DNA of 64,000 nt, from contig JACKAL010000002.1 in NCBI GenBank assembly GCA_020635085.1, positions 248,001 to 312,000 of the forward strand. Reading direction: 5' to 3'. The stretch comes from Pseudobdellovibrionaceae bacterium (GTDB lineage: Bacteria; Bdellovibrionota; Bdellovibrionia; Bdellovibrionales; JAGQZY01). Below, piece by piece: positions 17,401 through 26,225 of the stretch. The notes beneath the pieces were generated by a model that was not told the origin of the DNA, made no database searches, and was given only the letters and a program-made list of their open reading frames with translations. The position numbers and the translations under genes were made by a program. Within the stretch, counting starts at the first letter, position 1; each line of letters begins with the position of its first letter.

Positions 17401-17921
17401 GCATCTTCCACCATGGGTACGGCCTGATAACCTAGGGAGTTCAAAAAATCAGCAAACTCATGGGGGAGTTCATCCCCCCTTTTGTACTCCGTGCAACTGC
17501 TTAAAAAATCATCTGGAGTAATAGTGAACTGGCTGAGTGCCTTGAGGGGGGCGACAAAAATATTTTCATCCGGATTATTGAGCGCATGATAAAGCCAAGA
17601 AATTTTTTCGAGTTGCGCCTTCCGCGAAGTATAGAGGCCCGAGTAAGGAGAAATATCATGGGACGGAAGTGTGCGAATTTTCTTATGTGATACAGAGAAG
17701 TGCTCAGAAAAAAGGCGAAAGTGTTCACAAAAAATTTCCGCCTCATGTGGATCTTTGGTGATCACAATATGTGGTCCAGCCTTTGCGGTAGATTGAAACG
17801 TGCTTAACGCCAGAGCAGCAGAGAACAAAGGGTCCGCAGTGGTGATGCATAGATGGGAAAAATCTTTTCGCGCGAGCCAAGAGTTTAATACCGAATCGAA
17901 CTTAAACGAGACCATCGACAT
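14466..17921 (-). CDS. mfd: Transcription-repair coupling factor Mfd
   Basis: 1151-residue SF2 translocase that removes RNA polymerase stalled at lesions and recruits UvrA. Domains in order: UvrB-like N-terminal module (residues ~1-330), the CarD-like RNA-polymerase-interaction domain starting near residue 495 (GDPVVHVQHGVAIYVGL), the helicase with Walker A GDVGFGKTE near residue 640 and box DEEQKFG, the second RecA domain (ESGVDIPSVNTIF, QLRGRVGRG), and the C-terminal TRCF domain. Full family length. The ATG at 17921 has a second ATG two codons later; both have only a weak GAGATGAG upstream. Divergent from the nuo operon. Confidence 0.96.
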   Translation of the reverse strand: MSMVSFKFDSVLNSWLARKDFSHLCITTADPLFSAALALSTFQSTAKAGPHIVITKDPHEAEIFCEHFRLFSEHFSVSHKKIRTLPSHDISPYSGLYTSRKAQLEKISWLYHALNNPDENIFVAPLKALSQFTITPDDFLSSCTEYKRGDELPHEFADFLNSLGYQAVPMVEDAGSYAIRGGIVDIFSPAHDFPVRIELFGDIVESLRFFDANTQASIDSPLSSFVIAPAHEILFTDNSMLRACTLIDKQDSAHDTSSLKSMIRSSTYFDGIDFLLPYFYEKRALPTQFFLSSPLMWWLDAVDSEAHFLADISHLQEEFAQEPTHVPAPNILYSNIDAIKASSSRPSLSIERLLLSEGEEMAAVEFPSRKLAPSPAATLTERMDDLISRCHEWRKLGSRIFIFGVSEMQLKRLSPAFEKAQIPLKVFDVVNELTQSNSAVSFIQGRLSGGFHFLGENCVFVGSEYFLKKSDRRPTQVQEAMDQAQALSFSELNEGDPVVHVQHGVAIYVGLQVMNIGGVEAEFLELRFRDKEKLFLPIYRLNQVNKYLGAGSNPILDKLGGKQWEKTKTKVQTRLREVANELVQLYAKRQQIHRDPYAVDDESVHSFEDAFPYEETPDQLRAINDIKNDLLKDRPMDRLICGDVGFGKTEVAMRTAFIVASQKRQVAILAPTTILTLQHYETFQKRFKSWPLNIAVLNRFVANAEASEILQKTREGKIDILIGTHRLLSQDVQFKNLGLLVVDEEQKFGVKHKEKIRLLKNNVDTLAMSATPIPRTLNMSLLGIRDLSLINTPPVDRLPTRTFVSKFDFTTIKKSVDAEIKRGGQIFFLHNRVQSIYGLADELRSHLPGIRLGVAHGQMEEDALEKTMVSFLKKDLDLLLCTTIIESGVDIPSVNTIFIDQAQALGLSQLYQLRGRVGRGKQRAFCYLLVPRSGQLDTVAKERLRILQQNTALGSGIQIAQFDLELRGAGTLLGEEQSGSADAVGYELYMDLLEQAIHEARGEAVVPEIEPEINLRIKALIPHSYMPDIRVRLSYYKALSSIHSIDEVDRIERAVNDQFGHPPEEVLNLFGIMMIRHQCKELGIRDVSAGAQAISLAFTEQTRMPVQKIVELTALPNKKYALTPDNRLKVRMNAISWQNVFDELNYLLKFI

Positions 17922-17987
17922 CTCATCTCACACAATAAACATAAAGGAAATTCAGAACGATAGCGCTGTGCGCAGACGATCTGGTTG

Positions 17988-18016
17988 TTGGAAAAAAGAG
18001 CCCTCAAATGTATACC
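17988..18016 (+). promoter_or_regulatory. Probable promoter of the nuo operon
   Basis: TTGGAA and TATACC with a 17-bp spacer in the 144-bp divergent gap between mfd and nuoA. The expected transcript starts about 40 bp before the strong AAGGAGG site of nuoA. Confidence 0.45.
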
Positions 18017-18065
18017 AATAAGATAAGCAACGAAACAAATATCGGTGAATACAAGGAGGAGAACC

Positions 18066-18431
18066 GTGATTCTTCCAGTGATTGTTCTTACGTTGATTGT
18101 CGGCACCTTCGGTGCGCTGTTGGTTTTTGTGGCGTCTCTGTTGGGGCCCAAAAAGAAAAAAACAGCGGCCAAATATATGCCCTACGAGTGTGGTCTTCCC
18201 GGACAGGAGACAACCAAGTCCAATGTGTCCGTTCGTTTTTACCTTACTGCGATTTTGTTTATTATGTTCGATATCGAAATTCTGTTTCTTTATCCGTGGG
18301 CCATTTCCTATCAAGAGTTTATCGACGCGGGCTACGGTGCCTACATGCTTGGAGCAATGCTTGTGTTTATTGGCCTGTTTATTTTTGGACTTCTTTGGGA
18401 AATTAAATCAAAAGCTCTGGAGTGGGATTAA
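18066..18431 (+). CDS. nuoA: NADH-quinone oxidoreductase subunit A
   Basis: 121-residue membrane subunit of complex I. The GTG at 18066 is chosen because AAGGAGG lies 8 nt upstream; an upstream in-frame GTG would place that site inside the gene. Three membrane helices, with the family signature YECGLPGQE in the first loop and a following helix in FYLTAILFIMFDIEILFLYPW. First gene of a run of seven membrane subunits. Confidence 0.95.
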   Translation: MILPVIVLTLIVGTFGALLVFVASLLGPKKKKTAAKYMPYECGLPGQETTKSNVSVRFYLTAILFIMFDIEILFLYPWAISYQEFIDAGYGAYMLGAMLVFIGLFIFGLLWEIKSKALEWD

Positions 18432-18434
18432 TCT

Positions 18435-19565
18435 ATGGGAAGCGACGGATTTGAAATTACAATTAATATTATAAAAATGCTCGTCATCTTTTTGATGATG
18501 GTTCAAATGGTTCCCGTTTTGGTGTGGGTGGAGCGTCGAGGATCGGCGTTTATTCAAAATCGCTTTGGCCCCAATCGCGTAGGCCCCCTGGGACTAACAC
18601 AACTGCTTGCCGACGCAGTAAAGTTTTTGTTTAAAGAAGAGTTTGTACCGCCGGCAAGCCACAAGTGGCTTTATTATGCCGCGCCAGTTTTGGCGCTTAT
18701 TCCTGGTGCCCTTGCATTTGAAAGCATTCCTCTTTCTATGCCCATCCATGTGAACACCGAATCTGGTGCGCATACGTTTTTATTTCAGGGTTATGATGTG
18801 GGAGTGGGAATTGTCTTTGTCCTCGCCGTATCGTCTTTGGGTGCCTATGCCCTTTTGCTTGCGGGCTGGGGATCACACAATAAATATTCTTTGTTCGGTG
18901 CTCTTCGTGCCAGCGCCCAGATGATCAGCTATGAGTTGGCCATGGGCCTTTCGCTCGTTGGAATTCTCATGCTGTTTCAAACTTTTGATTTTCAAAGGAT
19001 GGTCGAGATCCAAAGAGGCACGCTCCATTTTTGGCTTTTTGGAAAAGAAATATCCCTCGGGTTTTTACCCAACTGGGGTATTTTTTTTCAACCTCTTGGT
19101 TTTGTTCTTTTTGCCACAGCGACCTTTGCCGAAACCAACCGCACGCCTTTTGATCTTCCTGAGGCCGAGGCGGAGTTGGTTGCCGGCTATCACACAGAGT
19201 ATGGCGGCTTAAAAATGCTGATGTTTTATATCGGCGAGTATGGCCACATGATGGTGGCCTCTGCCTTGATGGTTACATTTTATTTTGGTGGCTATGAGCT
19301 TCCGTTCTATTCATCGCAGTCTTTAGTGGAAGCTCTGAGCCAATCGATGTCGTCCAATGCCGCGAGCATTGTCGGAGCACTTCTCTTGCACGTGGTGTTT
19401 ATGGCCAAAGTGTTGTTCTTTTTGTGGGTTTTTATTTGGGTTCGTTGGACACTGCCGCGCTTTCGTTACGATCAGCTAATGGATTTGGGTTGGAAAACCA
19501 TGTTGCCATGGGCGCTAGCGAACGTATTAATTACGGCATTCTTTGTATTGATGGCTCACGGGTAG
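18435..19565 (+). CDS. nuoH: NADH-quinone oxidoreductase subunit H
   Basis: 376-residue subunit that forms the quinone chamber and joins the membrane arm to the hydrophilic arm. About eight helices. Signatures WVERRGSAFIQNRFGPNRVG at the N-terminus and ETNRTPFDLPEAEAELVAG near residue 230, with the conserved acidic residues of the E-channel. It starts 3 nt after nuoA. The usual nuoI gene is not next to it. Confidence 0.97.
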   Translation: MGSDGFEITINIIKMLVIFLMMVQMVPVLVWVERRGSAFIQNRFGPNRVGPLGLTQLLADAVKFLFKEEFVPPASHKWLYYAAPVLALIPGALAFESIPLSMPIHVNTESGAHTFLFQGYDVGVGIVFVLAVSSLGAYALLLAGWGSHNKYSLFGALRASAQMISYELAMGLSLVGILMLFQTFDFQRMVEIQRGTLHFWLFGKEISLGFLPNWGIFFQPLGFVLFATATFAETNRTPFDLPEAEAELVAGYHTEYGGLKMLMFYIGEYGHMMVASALMVTFYFGGYELPFYSSQSLVEALSQSMSSNAASIVGALLLHVVFMAKVLFFLWVFIWVRWTLPRFRYDQLMDLGWKTMLPWALANVLITAFFVLMAHG

Positions 19566-19575
19566 GAGAGAAACC

Positions 19576-20088
19576 ATGACCGATATCATTCTTTTTTATT
19601 TTCTTGCGACAATGACCGTTCTCACCGGTGTGGGTGTGGTCATGTCAGAAAACCCTTTGTTTAGTGCCCTCTATCTTGTGTTGTCGATGACGGGAGTTGC
19701 GGGGTTGTTCTTTTTATTGCAAGCGCCGTTTGTGGGTGCCGTACAGATTCTCGTCTATGCAGGCGCAGTGATGGTGCTGTTCGTTTTGGTGATCATGCTG
19801 ATCGATATCAATAAGAGTGGCGAAAAATACATTGGTGGAAATGCCGCGGCTCTATTTAAGGGACTGGCCATTGGTATTTTCTCGGGTCTGGTGAGCGCGG
19901 TTGTGTTGCGCTCGCCGATTGTAGCCAAACCGGCTTTATCGAACGGAAGCTACACCGTTTTAGAAATCGCGAAGGTTTTATTTACCAAATATGTTTTGGC
20001 CTTTGAGTTGTTGGGGATCATTCTCCTTGTCATCCCAATTGGTGTGGTGGCGCTTTCTCGTATTAAAGGAGGAACGCATGAGCGTTGA
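19576..20088 (+). CDS. nuoJ: NADH-quinone oxidoreductase subunit J
   Basis: 170-residue membrane subunit with about five helices. The conserved third helix region reads FVGAVQILVYAGAVMVLFVLV, in which a pi-bulge controls proton access in the known structures. It starts 10 nt after nuoH and its end overlaps nuoK by 11 nt. Confidence 0.95.
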   Translation: MTDIILFYFLATMTVLTGVGVVMSENPLFSALYLVLSMTGVAGLFFLLQAPFVGAVQILVYAGAVMVLFVLVIMLIDINKSGEKYIGGNAAALFKGLAIGIFSGLVSAVVLRSPIVAKPALSNGSYTVLEIAKVLFTKYVLAFELLGIILLVIPIGVVALSRIKGGTHER

Positions 20089-20392
20089 TGTTTTAACTGC
20101 CGGGCATTATCTTATTTTGTCGGCCATTTTATTTTGCCTAGGTCTGACCGGGGTTTTATTGCGCCGAAATATTATCGTGATGCTAATGTCCATCGAACTT
20201 ATGCTCAATGCGGTGAACCTCGCGTTTGTGACCTTTTCTTATTTTAACCAAAACATCGACGGACAAATTATGGTGCTTTTCGTAATGGCCGTTGCCGCCG
20301 CAGAAGCAGCCGTCGGTTTAGCAATTGCTGTGTCACTCTACAAAAAATTTAAAGATCTAAACATCAGCTTGTTTGAGCATTTGCGCGGGTAG
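20078..20392 (+). CDS. nuoK: NADH-quinone oxidoreductase subunit K
   Basis: 104-residue antiporter-like small subunit. The ATG at 20078 lies directly after AAAGGAGGA and inside the nuoJ 3' end; the frame is open 29 codons further upstream, but that stretch is nuoJ coding in another frame. Three helices with the conserved glutamates in MLMSIELMLNAVNL and the second in AVAAAEAAVGLAI. Typical length. Confidence 0.95.
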   Translation: MSVDVLTAGHYLILSAILFCLGLTGVLLRRNIIVMLMSIELMLNAVNLAFVTFSYFNQNIDGQIMVLFVMAVAAAEAAVGLAIAVSLYKKFKDLNISLFEHLRG

Positions 20393-20400
20393 GAGAAAGT

Positions 20401-22335
20401 ATGCAATCAGAATCGATAGTGCTTGCCGTCTTATTGTTAGCCCCAGTGGTTGGTTTTTTATTTAATGGTTTGCGTTTTCGCAGTCACAATGCAACCCTTG
20501 CGGGAATCGTGGCAACGGGGATGGTGGCCATCTCTTTTGTGTGTGGGTTGATTTTATTTAATCAACTTCTTGGCATGGAGGGACCCGAGCGGGTTTTGCG
20601 CATCAGTTATTTTAGCTGGTTGAGCCTTGGCAATTTAGATTTGCCTGTCGCCTTTGTGGTGGACCCGCTATCTATATTAATGGTGCTCATTATTACCGGC
20701 GTGGGCTCGTTGATTCATTTATTCAGCGTGGGCTACATGTCCCACGATGCCACACCAGCGAAATATTTTGCCTACTTGAACTTCTTTATCTTTAACATGC
20801 TTCTTCTCGTGTTGGGCGCGAACTTAATTCTTATGTTTGTCGGCTGGGAAGGCGTGGGGCTTTGCTCTTATCTTTTAATTGGTTATTGGTTCACCGATAA
20901 AGAAAAAGCCACCGCAGGCATGAAGGCGTTTATTACCAACCGTATTGGTGATGCGGGCTTCTTATTGGGAATCTTTACGCTCTTTTTTACCTTTAATACC
21001 ATCGACTTTGCTCAACTGATAAGTGCTCTTCCGAGCACGGCAGAAATCGGGTGGACGGGACCGATGACGTTGGCGTGTCTCTTTTTATTTATTGGCGCGA
21101 CAGGAAAATCGGCACAAATTCCTTTGTATGTGTGGCTTCCTGATGCGATGGCAGGCCCAACGCCGGTCTCAGCCCTCATCCATGCCGCGACGATGGTGAC
21201 AGCCGGTGTGTATATGATCATTCGCTTAAATCCTTTATTTTTACTTTCACCTAATGCGATGGCGGTTGTTGCTGCCGTTGGTGCGGCGACCGCCCTTTTT
21301 GCGGCGACGATGGGCTTGGCGCAAAACGACATTAAAAAAGTTCTCGCCTATTCCACCGTATCCCAGTTGGGATATATGTTTTTAGCGGTGGGCGTCGGTG
21401 CTTTTACCGCAGGGTTTTTTCACTTAATGACCCACGCCTTTTTTAAAGCGCTGATGTTCTTGGGCTCAGGAAGCGTGATCCATGCGATGCACGAAGAGCA
21501 GGACATGCTCAAAATGGGTGGGCTTAAAAAATATTTACCCATTACCCACGCGACGTTTGTTTGTGGATGGCTTGCGATTATCGGTTTTCCGCTTTTCTCG
21601 GGATTTTTTAGTAAAGATGAGATTCTTTGGATGTCGTTTCATAGCCCTTTAGGCGGAAAAATTCTCTGGGCCGTGGGCGCGATCGCCGCACTTTTTACCG
21701 CGTTTTACATGACGCGCTTAATGGCCATGACGTTTTGGGGAAAATCGCGTGTTCCTAAAGATGTGCACCCCCACGAATCACCGTTGGCAATGACCATTCC
21801 TCTCATGGTGCTTGCGGTACTTTCTGTGTTTGCTGGATGGGTGGGAGTTCCCCATGGTTTGGCGACGATTCTTCCGGGACACCCACATAATATTTTAGAG
21901 CATTGGTTCGAGGGAGTGGTTCATCCTATTCCGAATATGGAGCATGGGGATATCAGTTTAGAAATGACATTGATGACCGTGACCACACTCCTGGGCTTGG
22001 GCACGGCGGCCCTTGCTTACATGCTTTATGTGATGAAGCCCGCGATTGTGTCGAACTTTGTGTCCACATTCCGCGGCCTTTATCAACTTGTTTACAATAA
22101 ATATTGGGTCGACGAAATTTATTCGGCAGGAATTTTAAAACCGCTTGTTTCCTTTTCTCGCGGTCTTTGGAGCTATGCCGATGTGGGCGCGATCGATAAG
22201 GTTACATATCTTGTTACCGACTTTGTACGTAGCGCCGGCGATGGCTTGCGGGCAATTCAAAATGGACAGATTCAATCGTATGCATTGGTTTTACTCATCG
22301 GTGTGGTCGCATCGGTATTGATGCTGATTATGTGA
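20401..22335 (+). CDS. nuoL: NADH-quinone oxidoreductase subunit L
   Basis: 644-residue distal antiporter-like subunit with about 16 helices including the long lateral helix at the C-terminus. Signatures: WEGVGLCSYLLIGYW with the key Glu, LPDAMAGPTPVSALIHAATMV, and KDEILW. The C-terminal YNKYWVDEIY precedes the last helix, as in the family. 8 nt after nuoK. Confidence 0.97.
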   Translation: MQSESIVLAVLLLAPVVGFLFNGLRFRSHNATLAGIVATGMVAISFVCGLILFNQLLGMEGPERVLRISYFSWLSLGNLDLPVAFVVDPLSILMVLIITGVGSLIHLFSVGYMSHDATPAKYFAYLNFFIFNMLLLVLGANLILMFVGWEGVGLCSYLLIGYWFTDKEKATAGMKAFITNRIGDAGFLLGIFTLFFTFNTIDFAQLISALPSTAEIGWTGPMTLACLFLFIGATGKSAQIPLYVWLPDAMAGPTPVSALIHAATMVTAGVYMIIRLNPLFLLSPNAMAVVAAVGAATALFAATMGLAQNDIKKVLAYSTVSQLGYMFLAVGVGAFTAGFFHLMTHAFFKALMFLGSGSVIHAMHEEQDMLKMGGLKKYLPITHATFVCGWLAIIGFPLFSGFFSKDEILWMSFHSPLGGKILWAVGAIAALFTAFYMTRLMAMTFWGKSRVPKDVHPHESPLAMTIPLMVLAVLSVFAGWVGVPHGLATILPGHPHNILEHWFEGVVHPIPNMEHGDISLEMTLMTVTTLLGLGTAALAYMLYVMKPAIVSNFVSTFRGLYQLVYNKYWVDEIYSAGILKPLVSFSRGLWSYADVGAIDKVTYLVTDFVRSAGDGLRAIQNGQIQSYALVLLIGVVASVLMLIM

Positions 22336-22342
22336 GGTAGAG

Positions 22343-23884
22343 ATGATTTTAACGTTATTAATAGTACTCCCGCTTTTAGCCGCCTTGATGCTGCTACCGA
22401 TGAAAAACGAAAAGGGCATCCGCGTTTTCTCGTTGGTGTCGTCAGGCTTGATGTTTATTTTAAGTCTGTGCGCTCTTTCGCAGTTTGATAAAACCAGTGC
22501 CGACTTTCAGCTGACTCTTTATCGAGAATGGATTCCGCAGTTTGGAATTTCTTATTTTGTCGGCGTTGATGGCTTTTCTATTTTGTTGGTGGTGTTAACC
22601 GCACTTCTAACGCCCATCGTGATTGCCGCCAGCTGGACGTCGATCACTGATCGAGTTAAAGGTTTTCACATTGCGCTGTTTGTTTTGCAAGCGGCAGTGA
22701 TAGGTTCATTTGTTTCCATCGACACAGTGCTGTTTTATTTATTCTTCGAGCTTTCTTTGGTGCCGATGTATTTTATCGTGGGCATTTGGGGTGGAGAAAA
22801 TCGCATTTATGCCACCTATAAGTTCTTCATTTATACAATGGCAGGTTCGGTGTTTATGCTTGCGGGCATCGCCTATCTTATGATTCAGGCCAAGGCGCAA
22901 CTTGGTTATTACACCGCTGATGTGATGGATCTTTATAAGGTGTCTATCCCATTCGTTGACGGAGAGTTTTTTACACCGCAAACACTTTTATTTTTTGCTT
23001 TTGCAGTGGCGTTTGCCATTAAGGTTCCAGTGTTTCCCGTTCACACCTGGCTTCCCGATGCTCACGTGCAAGCGCCGACAGCGGGCTCTGTTATCCTTGC
23101 CGGTGTGATGCTCAAAATGGGAACCTATGGTTTTCTACGTTTTGTTCTCCCCATGTTTCCGGAAGCGGTTCAGGTGTGGGGCAGTGTCTTTTTAGTTTTA
23201 GGTGTGATCGGTATTGTGTATGGCGCTCTTGTGGCCATGGTACAAGTCGACGTAAAAAAGCTCGTGGCCTACTCTTCGGTATCTCACATGGGCTATGTGA
23301 TGTTGGGGCTTTTTGTATTAAATGTTTATGGCCTCAATGGTGGATTGTTCCAAATGCTCGCTCACGGCGTGAGTACGGGTGGACTGTTCTTAATGGTGGG
23401 TATGGTGTATGAAAGAACCCACTCGCGCGAAATTGCCAAATATGGAGGCCTCGCCAAGGCCATGCCAGTGTTTACCATTTTCTTTTTAATTATTACGTTT
23501 TCGAGCATAGCGGTTCCCATGACCAATGGTTTTGTCGGCGAGTTTTTAATTCTTTTAGGAACTTTTGGTTTTAGTTCTAAATTGGGCGCCATTGCTGTTA
23601 CGGGCGTTGTCCTTGGGGCGGCCTATATGCTGTGGATGGTGAAGAAAGTTTTCTTTGGCCCTGCCGGTGAGCTTGTTGATGGCAGTCATGGAGAGTTAAA
23701 AGATTTAAACTGTCGTGAAATTGCCGCACTCATTCCCATTGTTGTGCTTATCTTCTGGATGGGCGTCATGCCGCGAAGCTTTTTAGATTATAGCCAAGCT
23801 TCAGTGAATCATCTTGTTGAGAACAAAGATAACTACGAACTGAAAATTTATCCACAACCCGAAGCTGTTGCGGAAAAGGAATAA
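22343..23884 (+). CDS. nuoM: NADH-quinone oxidoreductase subunit M
   Basis: 513-residue antiporter-like proton pump subunit with about 14 helices. Signatures: FFELSLVPMYFIVGIWGG with the conserved Glu, LPDAHVQAPTAGSVILAGVMLKMG, and the broken-helix region AYSSVSHMGYVMLG. 7 nt after nuoL and directly adjoining nuoN. Confidence 0.97.
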   Translation: MILTLLIVLPLLAALMLLPMKNEKGIRVFSLVSSGLMFILSLCALSQFDKTSADFQLTLYREWIPQFGISYFVGVDGFSILLVVLTALLTPIVIAASWTSITDRVKGFHIALFVLQAAVIGSFVSIDTVLFYLFFELSLVPMYFIVGIWGGENRIYATYKFFIYTMAGSVFMLAGIAYLMIQAKAQLGYYTADVMDLYKVSIPFVDGEFFTPQTLLFFAFAVAFAIKVPVFPVHTWLPDAHVQAPTAGSVILAGVMLKMGTYGFLRFVLPMFPEAVQVWGSVFLVLGVIGIVYGALVAMVQVDVKKLVAYSSVSHMGYVMLGLFVLNVYGLNGGLFQMLAHGVSTGGLFLMVGMVYERTHSREIAKYGGLAKAMPVFTIFFLIITFSSIAVPMTNGFVGEFLILLGTFGFSSKLGAIAVTGVVLGAAYMLWMVKKVFFGPAGELVDGSHGELKDLNCREIAALIPIVVLIFWMGVMPRSFLDYSQASVNHLVENKDNYELKIYPQPEAVAEKE

Positions 23885-25372
23885 ATGATGGAAGCGATGA
23901 ACCTAACCGAACTTTTAGTGATCACGCCCTTGGTGGCGCTCTTTATTGGCAGCATCATTCCCATTTCGGTTAAAGCCTTTACTGGTCGAGAGATGGGAGC
24001 TTTTGCGAGTCTCTTTTCCGCCATTGTGGCGGTGGTGGCCGCGGCGGGATTAAATATCACTTTTGTAAATGGATTCTGGAAGCTCTCAGGCGTGAATTTC
24101 ATGACCGCCTTTTCTGAGAACCTTATTGTCGATGGGATTTCGGTGTGGGCCTCGTATGTTATTTATATAGTCACGGGCTTTGTGCTCATGCTCACATACG
24201 AAAACAAAGCCACGCGCGGCCACCAGCTCGCCGAGCACATCTTTCTTATTCTGAATGCGGCCATCGGCATGGTACTCGTCACCATGGCGAACAACCTGAT
24301 CATTTTGTTTCTGGTGATTGAACTTATGTCCTTGAGTATTTATCTCCTCATTGCCCTAAGCCGCGAAGGTGTGTTTTCTAAAGAAGCCGCCCTTAAGTAT
24401 TTTATTTTAGGTAGCGTGGGCTCGGCGATTTTACTTTACGGTATCGCCTTCATTTACGGCTCTGCGGGCTCAACTGTTTTACAAACAGTTGGTGAAGCAG
24501 CGGCTACTATTTTTGCGAACGACAAAATTTTTGCCATTGGTCTTGCTCTCGTGATTGCCGGAATGGCCTTTAAGGTGGCCCTTGTGCCGTTTCACTCGTG
24601 GGCGCCGGACGTGTATCAAGGAAGCGCCACTCCGGTAACCACATTCATGGCCACCGGAGTGAAACTTGCAAGCTTTATTGCTTTCTTGCGATTGTTTATC
24701 TACTCCCAATCTCTCGACGCGAGCGCCATCTCCACACTGCTTCAGTGGCTGACGGTGATCACCATGCTGACAGGAAGTATCGCGGCTCTTCGCCAAGAAA
24801 ATATTAAACGTATGCTCGCCTATTCGAGCATTGCCCACTCCGGTTATGCGATGATGGGTTTTTTATCAGCATCGATGGGCTCAGCCGGCGAAGGCACAAC
24901 GAGCATGCTCTTTTATCTACTCATTTACTCATTAATGACCATCGGCTCCTTTGCCGTCGTATCGGCAATGGAAGCTAAAGAGGACTCGATGCTTCTTATC
25001 GACGACCTTAGAGGAATCGCCAAACGTCAACCGATGTTAGCATTTACCTTCGCGATCATTTTACTTTCCCTCGCAGGCATTCCACCAACCGTGGGCTTCT
25101 TCGGTAAGTTGTACCTCATTCTTTCTGTAATCGACCAAGGTTACGTGTGGGTTGCACTCATGGCGATGGTGAGCTCCGCTGTTGGCGTGTACTTCTATCT
25201 TCGCCCCATCGTGGTAATGTACATGACAGAGGGTGCATTTACCCAGATCAACCGCAACAGTTATCTCACCCAATCCGTTGCGTTGGTGATGGCTCTTGCC
25301 ATGGTCGCGTTAGGCATTATGGCCTCACCGCTTTACAACTTCGTAAAGAACTCTGTTTTTCCATCGCTGTAG
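23885..25372 (+). CDS. nuoN: NADH-quinone oxidoreductase subunit N
   Basis: 495-residue antiporter-like subunit. Signatures: IELMSLSIYLLIALSREG with the conserved Glu, APDVYQGSATPVTTFMATGVK, and AYSSIAHSGYAMMG. The start overlaps the TAA of nuoM (ATAAATGATGG). Last gene of the operon; after its stop, 433 bp without a gene hold copy A of the dispersed hairpin element. Confidence 0.96.
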   Translation: MMEAMNLTELLVITPLVALFIGSIIPISVKAFTGREMGAFASLFSAIVAVVAAAGLNITFVNGFWKLSGVNFMTAFSENLIVDGISVWASYVIYIVTGFVLMLTYENKATRGHQLAEHIFLILNAAIGMVLVTMANNLIILFLVIELMSLSIYLLIALSREGVFSKEAALKYFILGSVGSAILLYGIAFIYGSAGSTVLQTVGEAAATIFANDKIFAIGLALVIAGMAFKVALVPFHSWAPDVYQGSATPVTTFMATGVKLASFIAFLRLFIYSQSLDASAISTLLQWLTVITMLTGSIAALRQENIKRMLAYSSIAHSGYAMMGFLSASMGSAGEGTTSMLFYLLIYSLMTIGSFAVVSAMEAKEDSMLLIDDLRGIAKRQPMLAFTFAIILLSLAGIPPTVGFFGKLYLILSVIDQGYVWVALMAMVSSAVGVYFYLRPIVVMYMTEGAFTQINRNSYLTQSVALVMALAMVALGIMASPLYNFVKNSVFPSL

Positions 25373-25479
25373 TAGGAGTCAGATTTTTTTATTTTCGGGA
25401 ATTTTATGGAAACGTCCATCCAGGACGCAAAGGGCCCCTCTGCCCCTTGAATCCCGTTTCGCTCGATCATCGTGATGGA

Positions 25480-25600
25480 GTGATCATTATTTTCTCTTAA
25501 AAAAATCAAATGTCTCTGATTAAAGGCCTCCTGTTCACGATGACCAGGAGGCACCAGCACAGTATGTTCACAATATTCGCATGCTCAGATCTGGCTGAAT
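25480..25600 (-). repeat. Dispersed hairpin element, copy A
   Basis: One of three related ~100-nt intergenic elements in the window. On the minus strand it reads TTCAGCCAGATCTGAG, a variable middle with GTGAACAT, then a hairpin CCTCCTGGTCA/TGAACAGGAGG around a 3-nt loop (25527-25551, one mismatch), then CCTTTAATCAGAGACATTTG leading into ATTTTTTT. The last part pairs AATCA.A with TTTGATT and ends in T7, like an intrinsic terminator. Homology with copy C extends about 25 nt past the T-run. It lies downstream of nuoN, antisense to it. In the rest of 25373-25805 I see no gene. Confidence 0.8.
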
Positions 25601-25805
25601 ATCAAAATACAAACGCATATTGTAAACCCGGTCACTACGTATTTAAACAAGTAAGATAGCTATGCACATCCCACAAAAAGAACAAAGAAGGTAGACGTCA
25701 GATTTTAACTTCTTAGTAGAGTAAAAAATACACCAAATAGATTAGTTGTATCCCCTCAATGCACATTCTACTACATTCGCGTAACACTTAATTTAAGGGG
25801 TTAAT

Positions 25806-26132
25806 ATGCAAAAAATATTGAACTTGGTGTTATTTGTTGTAGCGTGTTTTCCTATGACCTCGCTTGCCACAGAGTTTTGCGCAAAATATGAGGCCTACGC
25901 GGTTCCCTCAAAAACATTTGTGGGTAAACAAAATATATTTCCAGTGCGCGGGACAGGCAATACTCCAGGGGAAGCAATGACTGATGCTATCGCAGAGTGT
26001 TCTTTTCGTTATGGGGTTTCGAAATCTCTATGCTTCCCATACGGAAAAGCAAAACACTACCATGGACCTGCAGTCAAAATCTTTAGCTCTTGCGAAGATG
26101 CTTGGGGAGAAGATCCCGAAGAAGAAAATTAA
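25806..26132 (+). CDS. Small secreted cysteine-containing protein, unknown
   Basis: 108 residues with a clear signal peptide (MQKILNLVLFVVACFPMTSLA, then TEFCAKYEAYA). The mature part has four cysteines (FCAKY, AECSF, SLCFPYG, SSCEDAW) that could form two disulfides in the periplasm. A G.G.TPGEAM.DAI..C pattern resembles small periplasmic proteins that carry internal duplication, but I cannot name a family. The ribosome binding site is AAGGGG. Stands alone between the nuo operon and the convergent patatin gene; 26133-26225 shows nothing. Confidence 0.72.
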   Translation: MQKILNLVLFVVACFPMTSLATEFCAKYEAYAVPSKTFVGKQNIFPVRGTGNTPGEAMTDAIAECSFRYGVSKSLCFPYGKAKHYHGPAVKIFSSCEDAWGEDPEEEN

Positions 26133-26225
26133 AAAATTTTGCAGTAAATTAATCGAATTTGTTCTCAGGAGTTGTCCCGCGAAGAGCGCACCGCTCGCAA
26201 ACTCACCCGAGCACATATCCCGAAA

